In this document: positions 24,185 to 34,495 of the stretch, in pieces | How the letters are laid out: each line of letters begins with the position of its first letter | Position numbering within the stretch: the stretch's first letter is position 1 | DNA from: a virus | DNA length: 64,000 nucleotides | Virus record (IMG/VR): IMGVR_UViG_3300025012_000049 | Location: 1 to 64,000 of that record | Reading direction: 5' to 3' (one strand) | The notes under the pieces: model-generated | Told to the model about the DNA's origin: nothing | The model's input: only the letters and a program-made list of their open reading frames with translations | The model's database searches: none | Made by a program: the position numbers and the translations under genes

Positions 24185-25225
24185 GTGAAGATTAGAAAAA
24201 AGAACTTAATCGGTGATAGGTTTGGGAGGTTATTGGTTGTTGGGCATTATGAAGGAAAGTATTGGTCTTGTGTTTGTGATTGTGGAACAGAAAAAAAGGT
24301 AAGGGAAGATAGTTTAGAAAATGGGACAACTAGAAGTTGTGGTTGTTTAATGCGTGAATTAGCAAAAGAAAGAGAAACAGACAACTATAAAGATAAAACA
24401 GGAAAAAGATTTGGAAGATTAACTGTTGTAAAATGGGTTGGTTCTGGTAATTGGTTATGTAAGTGTGATTGTGGAAATGAGAAGATAGTTCTTACAAGTA
24501 GTTTAATGTCTGGAGGAACAAAAAGTTGTGGTTGTTTGTGTGATGAGGCCAGAAGAAAATCAAAGGATAGAAAACCAAAAGAGAATTTAATTGGAAAAAA
24601 ATTTGGAAGGTTGCTTGTTAAAAAATATAATAAAAAGGGTAGTTGGGTTTGTTTATGTGATTGTGGCAATAAACATATTGTAAAAACATTTAATCTTAAA
24701 TCAGGAAACACAAAAAGTTGTGGTTGTTTATATGTGGATAGTAGAGGACAGGTAAAAAACATAAAACATGGCTTAACCAAAACTCCATTTTACAATTTTT
24801 GGAGGAGACTAAAAGCAAGATGCAACAACCCAAAAAACAAGAGTTATAAAGATTATGGTGGAAGAGGAATTACATACGATACACGATGGGAAGAATTTGA
24901 AAACTTCTATAAAGATATGTATTTTAAATATTTGTATGCAATCAAACAATTAAAGATAAAAAAACCTAGTATTGAAAGAAAAGACTTTAATGGCAACTAT
25001 TGTAGAGAAAACTGTTGTTTTATAGAGCATAGCGATCAAAGTAAAAATACAAGGCATGTTATTGTTTTTGAGGCTATTTCCCCAGAAGGAATAAAAACAG
25101 AAGAATTGAATGTAAATGAATTTGCCAAAAAATATGGATTAAATACAGGACACATTTGTAATTGTATAGGAGGTTTAGAGAAAACCCATAAAGGTTGGAA
25201 ATTTAAAAAAATCAACAATGTATAA
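24185..25225 (+). CDS. HNH-type free-standing homing endonuclease with three zinc modules
   Basis: 346 residues from a GTG at 24185 (GGAAAGG upstream); an in-frame GTG at 24167 lies against the hairpin and lacks a site. Residues 7-55, 71-117 and 134-182 are three copies of a module: G-x-F-G-R-L-x-V, CxCDCG and SCGCL. Residues 196-290 (YNFWRRLKARCNNP, YGGRGITYD, SIERKDFNGNYCRENC) match an HNH/AP2-linked phage endonuclease domain. Residues 305-342 are a NUMOD1-like DNA-binding helix pair. It interrupts the tube-chaperone order without harming either gene. A damaged relative lies at 48379-49101. Confidence 0.8.
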   Translation: MKIRKKNLIGDRFGRLLVVGHYEGKYWSCVCDCGTEKKVREDSLENGTTRSCGCLMRELAKERETDNYKDKTGKRFGRLTVVKWVGSGNWLCKCDCGNEKIVLTSSLMSGGTKSCGCLCDEARRKSKDRKPKENLIGKKFGRLLVKKYNKKGSWVCLCDCGNKHIVKTFNLKSGNTKSCGCLYVDSRGQVKNIKHGLTKTPFYNFWRRLKARCNNPKNKSYKDYGGRGITYDTRWEEFENFYKDMYFKYLYAIKQLKIKKPSIERKDFNGNYCRENCCFIEHSDQSKNTRHVIVFEAISPEGIKTEELNVNEFAKKYGLNTGHICNCIGGLEKTHKGWKFKKINNV

Positions 25226-25241
25226 GTATTTTGCTTATACA
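25219..25241. repeat. Hairpin at the 3' end of the homing endonuclease gene
   Basis: TGTATAAG and CTTATACA, 8 bp perfect, 7-base loop, covering the stop codon. The core resembles the outer arms of the hairpin at 24114-24164, so the gene is flanked by similar hairpins. Confidence 0.55.
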
Positions 25242-25271
25242 ATTTAAAACAAAGAAAAAGGAGAGGCAACA

Positions 25272-25631
25272 ATGAGTGAAATCAAAAGTTTTGATGATCT
25301 GGCGCAAGACACCAAGTTTCAGTTTAAAGGAAATACCTATGTTATCCCGGCAATATCCAATGAAAAAGCGGAAAAACTGTTTAAAATGGGTAAAAAGGCA
25401 AACAAGGGTAAACCTGAATTTGCCAGTGCTGAAATGGAACAGGAAGAAATTAATTTTGTGGAAGAACAGAATAAATTTATTTGTGCTGTAGTGGTTGATG
25501 AAAATGGTAGTCCAGTAAATGAAGCAACTGTGGCACAATGGCCAATGAAAGTTAGTTTGGCAGTGGTCAAACTTATCAATGAATGTGTTTCCGGTATTAA
25601 GGAAGATACCCCTGAAGAAAAAAAGCAGTAA
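25272..25631 (+). CDS. Tail assembly chaperone, short form (gpG-like)
   Basis: 119 residues, beginning MSEIKSFDDLAQDTKFQFKG, a typical chaperone opening (small beta part, then helices). It lies just before the tape measure gene. Such proteins coat the tape measure during tail assembly and are absent from the virion. The last codons contain a -1 slippery site that gives a longer form. Confidence 0.82.
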   Translation: MSEIKSFDDLAQDTKFQFKGNTYVIPAISNEKAEKLFKMGKKANKGKPEFASAEMEQEEINFVEEQNKFICAVVVDENGSPVNEATVAQWPMKVSLAVVKLINECVSGIKEDTPEEKKQ

Positions 25632-25936
25632 GTCAGATTCGGGAATACATTCAGATAGTCAAAGCATTTGATGGGGGAATAAGTTTAAAGGATATACAGG
25701 AACTTCCTTATTCCCAATATAAAATTATCAGAAAGGCGGCAGAATTGGAGGAAATCAGGGAACGCACTTCTCGGATAGCCGAAATGAATGCCGCCTTTTC
25801 TGGTAATAAGAAATTAGTTGATGCTTTGGAAAAACGTTTTCAGGAAATCCAGAATAACAAAGGCATGGTAGCTGTTCTGGAAAATACTAAACCCGATTCT
25901 GACTGGAAAGAACGATTATCACGTTTTAAACGATGA
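25272..25936 (+). CDS. Tail assembly chaperone, long form by -1 frameshift (gpGT-like)
   Basis: After slipping at 25619-25625 reading continues in the -1 frame from 25625 to a TGA ending at 25936, with no stop between. The result is about 221 residues: 118 from the first frame and 103 from the second, whose helical sequence (EELPYSQY-type region, AAELEEIRERTSRIAEMN) matches the T part of other phages. The second frame has no well-placed start of its own near its beginning, so frameshifting is the natural way to express it. The tape measure gene follows by about 21 bases. Confidence 0.82.
25619..25625 (+). promoter_or_regulatory. -1 ribosomal frameshift site A AAA AAG
   Basis: In the zero frame the codons read GAA AAA AAG CAG TAA, so the heptamer A AAA AAG (25619-25625) is in perfect register for tandem -1 slippage, two codons before the stop. 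This is the same heptamer used by E. coli dnaX. Confidence 0.82.
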
Positions 25937-25957
25937 AATATAAAGAGGGATATGGTC

Positions 25958-28900
25958 ATGAGCAAAAAAGGAACCTCAGCAGGTAATGAAATCAGTGAAG
26001 ATATTGTATTGGAATTACGGACTAACTTTGAAGAAGAGTTAAGACGCAGTGCCACACAATATTCTAATTTCCAGAAAAAGGCCGGAGATGTTTCCCGGTC
26101 ATTGGAACAAAATGTAAATTCTATGTTCCGGCAGGTTTCTGGAAATCTGTCTTCCATGATGAATGGAGTACAACGTACTGTTGTTTCTTCTGTGAATTTA
26201 ACCCGTGGAGCCATGCGGGAAATCATGGCTGACAGCGTAAAGCTTAGTCAGACCTATGAGAATTATTTAAAACGCAGTGAAGTTATCAAAAAAGGTATGC
26301 TGGATACCCTTGACCGTATCCCCAAAGCTTCAGGAAAAATGGCAGCAATTAATGCTTGGCAAAATGTTGGTAATCCTTTTGATAAGGAAACGGTACGTGC
26401 TGCAAGTGATATGTATTTCCAATTGGGAAACATATCTAAAAAAGCTTCTACCAATATTTTACAAGCTACACAGGATTCTTTAAATTCTGTTAAACAATTG
26501 GTTATTGGTACAAAGAATACTCTGGTTGATTTGGAAGTAGCAGTAAATAATAAAGGAACCTTGGAAAGTGCTTTATCGGCTAAATCAGGTATTGAGAAAG
26601 TTGAAAAGCAATTAAAATCTGGACAGGATGCGATTAAAGAACAAGCCAAACGTGTAGTTGTAGCAGAAAAAGAAGTACAAAATGCACGTTTGGCAATGAG
26701 TAAACAAACAGATGATAAATTAAAAGCGCAACAACATGATTTTTTGATGCAAGCTGTTCAGAATTTAACCAAGGTACAAAAAGCTTATGCTGATACGGAA
26801 AAAGAAGTTGCTAAATTATCCAATCAATTTGAAGAAGCCAAAAAACGTATTTCCAAAGAAATATCGTCAGTGGTAACACAGATTTCCAATAGTACCCAAG
26901 TGAAAAATTCTAGGGGTTTATTTGAAAACATTGATAAAGCTTATAACAATTTGGCAGAGAAATACAAAAAGTTATCTAATACCAAACTTTTGAAACGTGA
27001 AGTGGTTGAACAGTTTAAAGCTGATGTTAAGTCAATGAATGAATCTATTCATGCTTATAATATAAATTTGAAAAATATTCGAGAAAATATCTTTGCTTTG
27101 GAAAAACTACACAAAGCAGGATTGGCACCAAATGCAGCACCACTTATAAAAGAACGAAAAGAACAATTAAAAGAATTGGAAGCTAATGTAAAACAAATTA
27201 CTGCTATGAGTAATAAGGCTACTAATCAGTCTGAATTACTTGCCAGACGGCAATCTAAATCCTTGTTTGCTACCAGTTGGGAAATGGTTCGTAATTTCCG
27301 CTGGCAGGTGGCTGGTTTGATTTATTTGGCATCGAAAGCCACCTCTACAATCAGGAATACATTTTTTAAAGTATTAGATGATATTCAAAAATTCCGTACT
27401 GATTCAATGGCAATTGCTGCTTCCATTACCTATTCAATGATTGGGGATGTTTCTCAGAACTTTAATAAAGCTTTTGAATATTCCAAAGATTTAATGATGA
27501 AATTGGAAATGGAAGCAGCAAAAACTATTTTAACTCTTGAAGATATGACCATGCTGACCAAGACTTTTGTTCAGGCTGGTATTATTCCCAATACAGACGA
27601 AGATGTTAAAAAGATTTCAACCATAGGTACAGCTATTAAGATTTTGACTGAGGGTATGGCAAATGCCGGGGTGCAGATGCGGCAGGAATTATATGCCATT
27701 ATTCAAGGGCGGCAACGGGCAACGGATCAGGTTGCCATGATGTTTAAAATGATTGGTATTAATATTAATGATACTTTGAAAAAAGCCAAAAAAGAAGGTA
27801 AAGATTTATTGGATGTTTTATCAGAAGCTCTTGTGCCATTTAATGAAGTCAACAAATCAATGGCACATGATTATTCTGTGCAATTAGAAGCGTTGCAAAA
27901 AATATGGGATAAAATTAAACGTATTGGAGCAGAGAACACTTTTAAAGAGTTTTCTGCTTCAATGGAACGCTTTAATGCTTCTTTAGCTGATGTTGATACA
28001 GGTAAATTAACAGAAGATGGGCGTCAATGGGCGTTTTATCTTGGTATGGCGATGGAAACCATGCGTTTAATTGTTAAAGAGCTTGGTAATATAATTTCCA
28101 GCCTCTCTGGTGCTGCAGATAAAACAAGTAGTTGGTTAATAGTTTTTAGAGGTATTCACGGAGCTGTATGGGGTATATCCTCTTTAATAAAAATGATAGC
28201 TGTTTCAATTCATGCAATGATTTCTAGTGTGGTTGGATTGACGGCTTCTTTGGTTACTTTAGCAACAGATGGGCCAAAGGCAGCATGGCAGGTTTTGAAA
28301 GAAATGGCTAAAGATGTAACCGATAAATTTAAATCAGTTATGGATGGAAATATTAAAGCCTTTGATGATATAAATAATTCTGCTGAAGCATTGAATAAAA
28401 CTCTTGAAGATACGCAGATAAATGCTAATGGTTTAGATAATATATTCAATACCTCATTATTGAAAGCGGCAGAAGATATTTCTAAAATAGATAAAGACAT
28501 TGAAAGTGTTACTAAACAATCCCTTGATGGTGTGGCTAAAATTAATTATGAATATCAACTTGGTTTAAAGAAAACAGAAGATGCTGCTTATTCTATTGCT
28601 AAAGCTATTGATGCGATTAATGTTGAAATTAAAAAATCTGGAAATGACCCAAAGAAAAACAAACAACTAAATGAGATGCTTCAAGGACAAAAAGAAGCAA
28701 TGGGTAAAATTGATGAATACCGTAGAGTGTTATTGGCTAGAAAAACAAAAGAGGAAGGTGCTTTTTATGATGAACAAAAAAGAAAAATAGAACAAGTTAA
28801 AGTTGAATATGAAAATCTATTAGAATCATTTGAAGTAGCCCCAAAAACACCATTTGAAGAATTAGGTAAGAAATATGATAAATTAACTATTTCTCTTGAG

Positions 28901-30394
28901 CATTTTATTGAAAAAAACAAAAAGGCTTTAACTGGTGGTCAGATTAAGAATTTATGGGGTACCTTTGAAAAAGGTGTAAATGATTCTATTGATAGTATCA
29001 ATGAAGATTTTGAAAATGTTTATACTTCTTTTTATGAGTCCATGTCATCCCATCGGGTTTTAAATCCGTTGGCAGCTATAGATAATGAATTTAATAAGAT
29101 AATTAAAAATATTAATAAATCAACAACATTAATGGATGATCCCACACGAAGGGATGCTTTATTAAAAGAATTGGAAATAATGCGAGAAGAACGTAAAGCT
29201 TTAGCCGAACTTACAATGGAATTGGAAAAACAGGAAGCATTGGCAGAAGCTAAAAAATCCTATGCTGATGTTTTGAAACTGTCTATTCGACCAATTGACC
29301 AGCAAAAAGCGGCTTTAATGGATTTAGAAGGAGAATATATTGATAGCGTTGCTAATATTAAAAAGAAAATAGATGAAATAAATAAAAAATGGAAGGGTAT
29401 GGATTTACCCCCTGTCATTCAAGACCATATTATTTATTTAGAACAACAAATGGAAAATTTGGGTGTTGTGTTTGAACAACATAAAAAAGATATTCAAGAA
29501 CCATTCTGGAAAGACTTAAAAGATATGGCACAAGGGTGGGCTGATTCTTTTACAGATGTTTTAAATGAAGCAGCTTTCAATCTTGATTCTTTTAAAGGTA
29601 ACTTTAGAAATTTTATTACAGATATAGCTAAAGATGCTTCACGGGCATGGATAAAAAGAAATATCACTGACAACATTATGAATTTACTTCCTGACTTTTC
29701 AGGGAGAAAGAAATCTGAAGAAGGCACTGAGGAAAATACTAATTTTATAACTAGCTTTAAAGCTGTATTTGATAAAATAGTTATTGGTATAAAAGGTGTT
29801 GGTGAGTGGTTTACAAAAGCTTTGGAAGACCCATTTACAGCTATTGTAGATGCCTTTTCAGGTTTATTGAATTGGGTAACAGGCATATTCAGCGGTGGTT
29901 TTTCTGGTGGTGGCGGTGGTGTCATGTCTTATAGTGATAATGCTGCTGGTAGCGGTGCCATGTGGAGTCAACTTGGTGGCATGGTTTTAGGTATGCTTGG
30001 TGGTGGGGGTGGTGATAGTGGTGGAAGTAATGGCAGTAATACTATTAGTTCTGGTGGTTTTTCCATAGATGCCAGTAATTATGGATTAGATTATGGTGGT
30101 GCTTTAGATGGAATGGCTGGTTGGAATAGTTTTGCTTCAGGTGGTTGGATTACAGAACCAGTTATAGGTAAAGGGTTACGTACCGGAGAAAATTATTCGT
30201 TTGGAGAAAAAGAAAGTGAATTTATAACACCAAGAAGTAAAATGAATGGTTCCGGTGGTGTTGGCTCTTTGTTAATTAATATACCTATAACTGTAGAAGG
30301 AAATGCAAATAATAAACTTTTAGGACAATTAAGAAATGAATTGGAATCAGTGGTAAAAACTACCACTTTAAGAGTTATTAAGGAGCAAATGTAA
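25958..30394 (+). CDS. Tape measure protein
   Basis: 1,478 residues. Start at 25958 (AGAGGG 8-9 bases upstream) rather than 25952. Long helical, coiled-coil-rich body, a hydrophobic core region (about 720-790), and a Gly-rich end with FASGGWITEPVIGKGLRTGENYSFGE, the conserved C-terminal pattern of siphovirus tape measures. Length sets tail length (about 220 nm by the usual 1.5 angstrom per residue relation, an estimate). It also helps DNA entry. Its stop overlaps the next ATG (TAATG). Confidence 0.93.
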   Translation: MSKKGTSAGNEISEDIVLELRTNFEEELRRSATQYSNFQKKAGDVSRSLEQNVNSMFRQVSGNLSSMMNGVQRTVVSSVNLTRGAMREIMADSVKLSQTYENYLKRSEVIKKGMLDTLDRIPKASGKMAAINAWQNVGNPFDKETVRAASDMYFQLGNISKKASTNILQATQDSLNSVKQLVIGTKNTLVDLEVAVNNKGTLESALSAKSGIEKVEKQLKSGQDAIKEQAKRVVVAEKEVQNARLAMSKQTDDKLKAQQHDFLMQAVQNLTKVQKAYADTEKEVAKLSNQFEEAKKRISKEISSVVTQISNSTQVKNSRGLFENIDKAYNNLAEKYKKLSNTKLLKREVVEQFKADVKSMNESIHAYNINLKNIRENIFALEKLHKAGLAPNAAPLIKERKEQLKELEANVKQITAMSNKATNQSELLARRQSKSLFATSWEMVRNFRWQVAGLIYLASKATSTIRNTFFKVLDDIQKFRTDSMAIAASITYSMIGDVSQNFNKAFEYSKDLMMKLEMEAAKTILTLEDMTMLTKTFVQAGIIPNTDEDVKKISTIGTAIKILTEGMANAGVQMRQELYAIIQGRQRATDQVAMMFKMIGININDTLKKAKKEGKDLLDVLSEALVPFNEVNKSMAHDYSVQLEALQKIWDKIKRIGAENTFKEFSASMERFNASLADVDTGKLTEDGRQWAFYLGMAMETMRLIVKELGNIISSLSGAADKTSSWLIVFRGIHGAVWGISSLIKMIAVSIHAMISSVVGLTASLVTLATDGPKAAWQVLKEMAKDVTDKFKSVMDGNIKAFDDINNSAEALNKTLEDTQINANGLDNIFNTSLLKAAEDISKIDKDIESVTKQSLDGVAKINYEYQLGLKKTEDAAYSIAKAIDAINVEIKKSGNDPKKNKQLNEMLQGQKEAMGKIDEYRRVLLARKTKEEGAFYDEQKRKIEQVKVEYENLLESFEVAPKTPFEELGKKYDKLTISLEHFIEKNKKALTGGQIKNLWGTFEKGVNDSIDSINEDFENVYTSFYESMSSHRVLNPLAAIDNEFNKIIKNINKSTTLMDDPTRRDALLKELEIMREERKALAELTMELEKQEALAEAKKSYADVLKLSIRPIDQQKAALMDLEGEYIDSVANIKKKIDEINKKWKGMDLPPVIQDHIIYLEQQMENLGVVFEQHKKDIQEPFWKDLKDMAQGWADSFTDVLNEAAFNLDSFKGNFRNFITDIAKDASRAWIKRNITDNIMNLLPDFSGRKKSEEGTEENTNFITSFKAVFDKIVIGIKGVGEWFTKALEDPFTAIVDAFSGLLNWVTGIFSGGFSGGGGGVMSYSDNAAGSGAMWSQLGGMVLGMLGGGGGDSGGSNGSNTISSGGFSIDASNYGLDYGGALDGMAGWNSFASGGWITEPVIGKGLRTGENYSFGEKESEFITPRSKMNGSGGVGSLLINIPITVEGNANNKLLGQLRNELESVVKTTTLRVIKEQM

Positions 30395-30771
30395 TGAACA
30401 AGATGATATTAGGTGGGGTAACTTTTACCTATAATCCAAAAATAGAATTTCCATTTATTGCTCCACGAAAGAGAAATTCAACTGTTGATACTTATGATGG
30501 GGTTGCTTATTTTGCTTTGGCACCAACTATCAAAGGTGTGGTGGTTCCGCTTGAGTGGGAATGGATGCCAGCAGCACAGTATGATTCACTTAATACGCTT
30601 TATCAGGCAGACGATCTAATTGTATTTGATCCTTCTGGGGGTAGTGTAGGTGCAACCACATATAACGTGATTATAAGCGAGTTGGAAGGTACTTATTGGT
30701 TAAATATGGATACCAGTGAATCTTATCGAAAAAATATTAAAATGAAGTTATTGATAATGAGTGCAAATTAA
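30394..30771 (+). CDS. Minor tail protein, 125 aa
   Basis: Small beta-rich protein directly after the tape measure, overlapping its stop by 1 base. Position suggests a distal tail (Dit-like) component, but the sequence alone does not prove a family; lengths of known Dit proteins are larger. Confidence 0.65.
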   Translation: MNKMILGGVTFTYNPKIEFPFIAPRKRNSTVDTYDGVAYFALAPTIKGVVVPLEWEWMPAAQYDSLNTLYQADDLIVFDPSGGSVGATTYNVIISELEGTYWLNMDTSESYRKNIKMKLLIMSAN

Positions 30772-30788
30772 AAGAGGAATATAATATA

Positions 30789-33700
30789 ATGATTACTCTT
30801 GATGCTACTTTACAAGCAGCAATGGATGGGGATGTACATCATCCTATTATCAGATTATTATCTAAAAAATCTGTGGATGATATTCCTTTTATTGGAAATG
30901 TTTTCACAACGTCTGAATATGAAACCAAACCCAAATTTATTGTACACTCTTCAGGGAGAATCATTGGTTTTAATTTAAAATATTTTGATGCAAACAATAA
31001 TCATCTGTATATGTTTAAAACTGATACAGATAGGTTGGAATTTACAATTGATACTCCTATTTTAACTAATCTGGTGCCAACAGTTACAGGAAGAAATATA
31101 CTTGATTTTGCTTTGGTGGAATTGACCAATGGTGATATAGGTATTGTTTATATTCGTTTAAATGGCAGTAGTTATGAATTAAGGGCAACTGCGATTGATG
31201 TTAATGGCACAGTTAAAATAACTGATTATTTGATTGTTAGTGATACCCAAATAAAACGATCAGTTGCAATTAATCAACAACCAGATAACAGTTATTTTAT
31301 AATTTATAATGCTTGGGTATCAGGTACACCTATATGGGGTGTTCAAACTAGAACATCTGCAACGTTTGCCTCTGCTTCGTGGAGTGCAGCGAGTAATATT
31401 GTAACATCGTTAGCTGTTACGCCAATTAACACGGTTTATAATATCCCGGCTGACTTTTGTTTAATTCAAGATGGTACAGATTTACTGTTGTTTTTTTCAT
31501 TTCCAGAAATATTGGATGCTAACAATAATCCTCTTTACAATGTTTATTATGCAACTTCAAGCGATAACGGGGTTACATGGGGTGCAGCAACCATTTTAAC
31601 TGATTATACGGTTTTTGGTTCAACTGGAAAATATCCATCGGCTGTAAAAAATACAGATACAGTCATGTATTTATCATATACAGAAGAAGCAGGTTCTTTA
31701 GTATTGGGTTATGAAGACGCTGGCTGGAATGGTGGTAATGCTAGTGGGCCAACTTATTGTATGCTGGATATAGCAGGGCAAAAAATTTATGTGGTTTTAG
31801 GCGTAATCAATCAAAATACTGAATGGCAGGTTGCAGCTATATTGCAGATTGATATAGCAACTTGGTCAGTAACCAATAAAATAGATTATACCACGGTTCC
31901 GGCATTACCTTTGCATTTTCAATCATATTGGGGTAGTGGTGCTCAACGATATTCACAAACACAATATGGCAATAAAGTGGTGATCGGTAATGATGATACG
32001 GTAGGGTTGTGGGATGCTAATGCAGATACATTTAAAACTTATTATTTTGGTGATAATCCTACGTATGGCACAGTAGTTAATGTTTCCAATATCCCTTTTC
32101 CGGGTGATAACACTATTAATATTTTGACTGATTTTGATGAAGAAAGAATCTATTTGATTTTGATTCATACTTATTCGGGAAATTTTTCGGCCAATGTCAC
32201 ATATGGTTATATTGATATGAATGATGTTGGGCCAATGTATACACTTAATGTGTTATTTAATCAAGATCTTGTTCGTACAGCCTTTGGAGGCAACTTTAAA
32301 CATTATGGAGAAGAATTATGGTGTAATTATGGTTATTACAGTAACGAGCTAATTTGTTGGTCAAGTTCTGGTTCTATTATTTATGATTTTACTAGAAATC
32401 CAACAGGTATTTCCTATAATATATTTAATGATTATGTAAAATACCAAGATAAGATTTATTTTACCTTTGCCTATAAGGGTGACACGGGGTATGAAAATCA
32501 GAAGGGTTTAGGTATATTCGACCCTGCAACTGAGACTTCACGATTTGTTATTCCCAGCTATAAAACAGCAGATGATTATGGTTTTTATAAAATGACCCTT
32601 AATGAAGATTTAGGGGAAATATATATTGGTACAAATGTAGATGGTATTGTCATATTCAACATCATTACGGAGCAATTTACTCGTTTAAGTAATGAGGAAA
32701 TTACAGGAATCACACCAAATAATACAGATAATTTTTATGGTAATGGTGGTGGTCCTGTATATGATTCAGCAAATGATCGTTTTTTCACTTGTTCTTATAA
32801 TTATCGTGCAGTGGTTTCTTTTTTAAGAGAAGGAAAATTTAAACAGACACTATATAAACTTGGAACTAAAACAACTGGATGGGCTTTTTCTGCTGATGCA
32901 CAATTAATCAATGGTTCTACAGCTCTTAATGCTTGGCTTAACATGGATGAAGGTAACAAAGTATGGTGTTTTTGGCAGAAAGATACCAATAATTTCACTG
33001 ACCATTTTCTTGCTTGGGATGTTATTGAACCATTTTTTGATATAACCAATTATGTAGTAACCAGCAGAGATATTGAATTAAGAAGAACTGTTGATGGAAA
33101 ACCCAATGAGTTAAGTTTTGCTTTGTCTCATGGTCATTTATTTGATCCAAGTAACCAGTTATCTATTTTTTCCTCTTATGCTAGGAAAGGTCGTAAATTA
33201 ACTTTTGAAGCAGGAGAAATGATTGGTGGTGTAGCCTATTATCAAAATCAAGGTACATTTTTTATAATTGAAACAAGTATAGAATATTCGGTAAATGTTT
33301 ATCCTGAAATAACTATACGGGCAGAAGATAAAAGATATTTGTGGAGTGAAGATAATCAAACAGCAATAGGATATGTTGAAGAAACACCAGAAAATATCTT
33401 GAATGATTTTTTAACAGGTGAAATAATTGGTTTACTTACTGAAGAGGTAAGTATTCCAACAATGCAGGGAAGTATTTCTATTGATGCACAATGGGCTGAA
33501 GTAGATGCTGTAGAAATCATTAATACTATTGCTAAACGCTTTGGTTATTTCCCAAAAATAACTGTGGATGATATTTTTACTCTAGGTTTAATTTCAGATA
33601 GTGCAAGTGTAGTTCATACATACACAGATAAAAAAGCAATTATGAAATATACACCGGATGATAATTATTCATCGTTTATTAATCGTATAATTGTTACCGG

Positions 33701-34493
33701 AGAAGAAAAAGAAGAGATAGATGTACTTTTTGCAGAAGAAAGAGTAGCTACTTTAAATGGTACTGCTGGTTGGTGGGGTCATAAAAAGACTTATGATATT
33801 TACTATTCAGATGATGGTAGTCGCAGGGTAAGGTATCCACGATTGGTAAAGTTGGAAACTACCTCAAGTATCATGTTTGAGTTGGCTGGTTCTGTTGATG
33901 AATCCATTAATTATATAGACCCCAATGATAAATATTGTACTGTAAAGATTGATTGTCCAGATTTAATTCCATATTTTGCAGCAGCTTTAGGTATTATTGT
34001 TGGTAGTTATTGGATACCAGATCTTGATGTTAGTATTGGTCCAAACCCAACACTACCTATTGGTCGATACATTGGTGATGGTGGTATTTTCCTAGCTTTG
34101 AATATATTAGGTTCAATGGTTAATTATCAATATGAAATTTGGGGTGTTCCTGTAGGCAATATCCGTAGATCAGTACAATATACAGAAAATGATGAATTAT
34201 TACAGCAAGAAATTGGCAGAATAATAAGAGATATGATTGAAGGATTTGCTTGTTATACTGTAGCTGATTGCCGTTTTGTTGCTGAATTTGAAATGATGAT
34301 ACAAAAATTACAAAGAAAAAGGGTTACTTTTTCCAAGATAGCTCATCTACAGGATGAAGAGGGGGATACAATACAAGTACCACACCCTTATACAAATTTA
34401 CCAATTAAGTTGTTTATTAGCGATATAAAAAGAAAATGGAAATTTGGGGAAAACGGTTATTGTATTGATGATATAGAGGGTTGGAGAATTTAA
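30789..34493 (+). CDS. Tail tip/hub protein with N-terminal beta-propeller-like region
   Basis: 1,234 residues. Residues about 45-735 are repetitive beta strands with recurrent W/Y-aromatics and NNPLYNVYYATSSDNGVTWG (an Asp-box-like sialidase/propeller signature). Residues about 750-1234 (ITNYVVTSRDIELRRTVDGKP ... FVITETS-type strands ... IINTIAKRFGYFPKITVDD) look like a phage tail hub (gp27/Tal-like). The propeller could bind host glycans. AAAGAGG precedes the ATG. Confidence 0.7.
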   Translation: MITLDATLQAAMDGDVHHPIIRLLSKKSVDDIPFIGNVFTTSEYETKPKFIVHSSGRIIGFNLKYFDANNNHLYMFKTDTDRLEFTIDTPILTNLVPTVTGRNILDFALVELTNGDIGIVYIRLNGSSYELRATAIDVNGTVKITDYLIVSDTQIKRSVAINQQPDNSYFIIYNAWVSGTPIWGVQTRTSATFASASWSAASNIVTSLAVTPINTVYNIPADFCLIQDGTDLLLFFSFPEILDANNNPLYNVYYATSSDNGVTWGAATILTDYTVFGSTGKYPSAVKNTDTVMYLSYTEEAGSLVLGYEDAGWNGGNASGPTYCMLDIAGQKIYVVLGVINQNTEWQVAAILQIDIATWSVTNKIDYTTVPALPLHFQSYWGSGAQRYSQTQYGNKVVIGNDDTVGLWDANADTFKTYYFGDNPTYGTVVNVSNIPFPGDNTINILTDFDEERIYLILIHTYSGNFSANVTYGYIDMNDVGPMYTLNVLFNQDLVRTAFGGNFKHYGEELWCNYGYYSNELICWSSSGSIIYDFTRNPTGISYNIFNDYVKYQDKIYFTFAYKGDTGYENQKGLGIFDPATETSRFVIPSYKTADDYGFYKMTLNEDLGEIYIGTNVDGIVIFNIITEQFTRLSNEEITGITPNNTDNFYGNGGGPVYDSANDRFFTCSYNYRAVVSFLREGKFKQTLYKLGTKTTGWAFSADAQLINGSTALNAWLNMDEGNKVWCFWQKDTNNFTDHFLAWDVIEPFFDITNYVVTSRDIELRRTVDGKPNELSFALSHGHLFDPSNQLSIFSSYARKGRKLTFEAGEMIGGVAYYQNQGTFFIIETSIEYSVNVYPEITIRAEDKRYLWSEDNQTAIGYVEETPENILNDFLTGEIIGLLTEEVSIPTMQGSISIDAQWAEVDAVEIINTIAKRFGYFPKITVDDIFTLGLISDSASVVHTYTDKKAIMKYTPDDNYSSFINRIIVTGEEKEEIDVLFAEERVATLNGTAGWWGHKKTYDIYYSDDGSRRVRYPRLVKLETTSSIMFELAGSVDESINYIDPNDKYCTVKIDCPDLIPYFAAALGIIVGSYWIPDLDVSIGPNPTLPIGRYIGDGGIFLALNILGSMVNYQYEIWGVPVGNIRRSVQYTENDELLQQEIGRIIRDMIEGFACYTVADCRFVAEFEMMIQKLQRKRVTFSKIAHLQDEEGDTIQVPHPYTNLPIKLFISDIKRKWKFGENGYCIDDIEGWRI

Positions 34494-34495
34494 TC

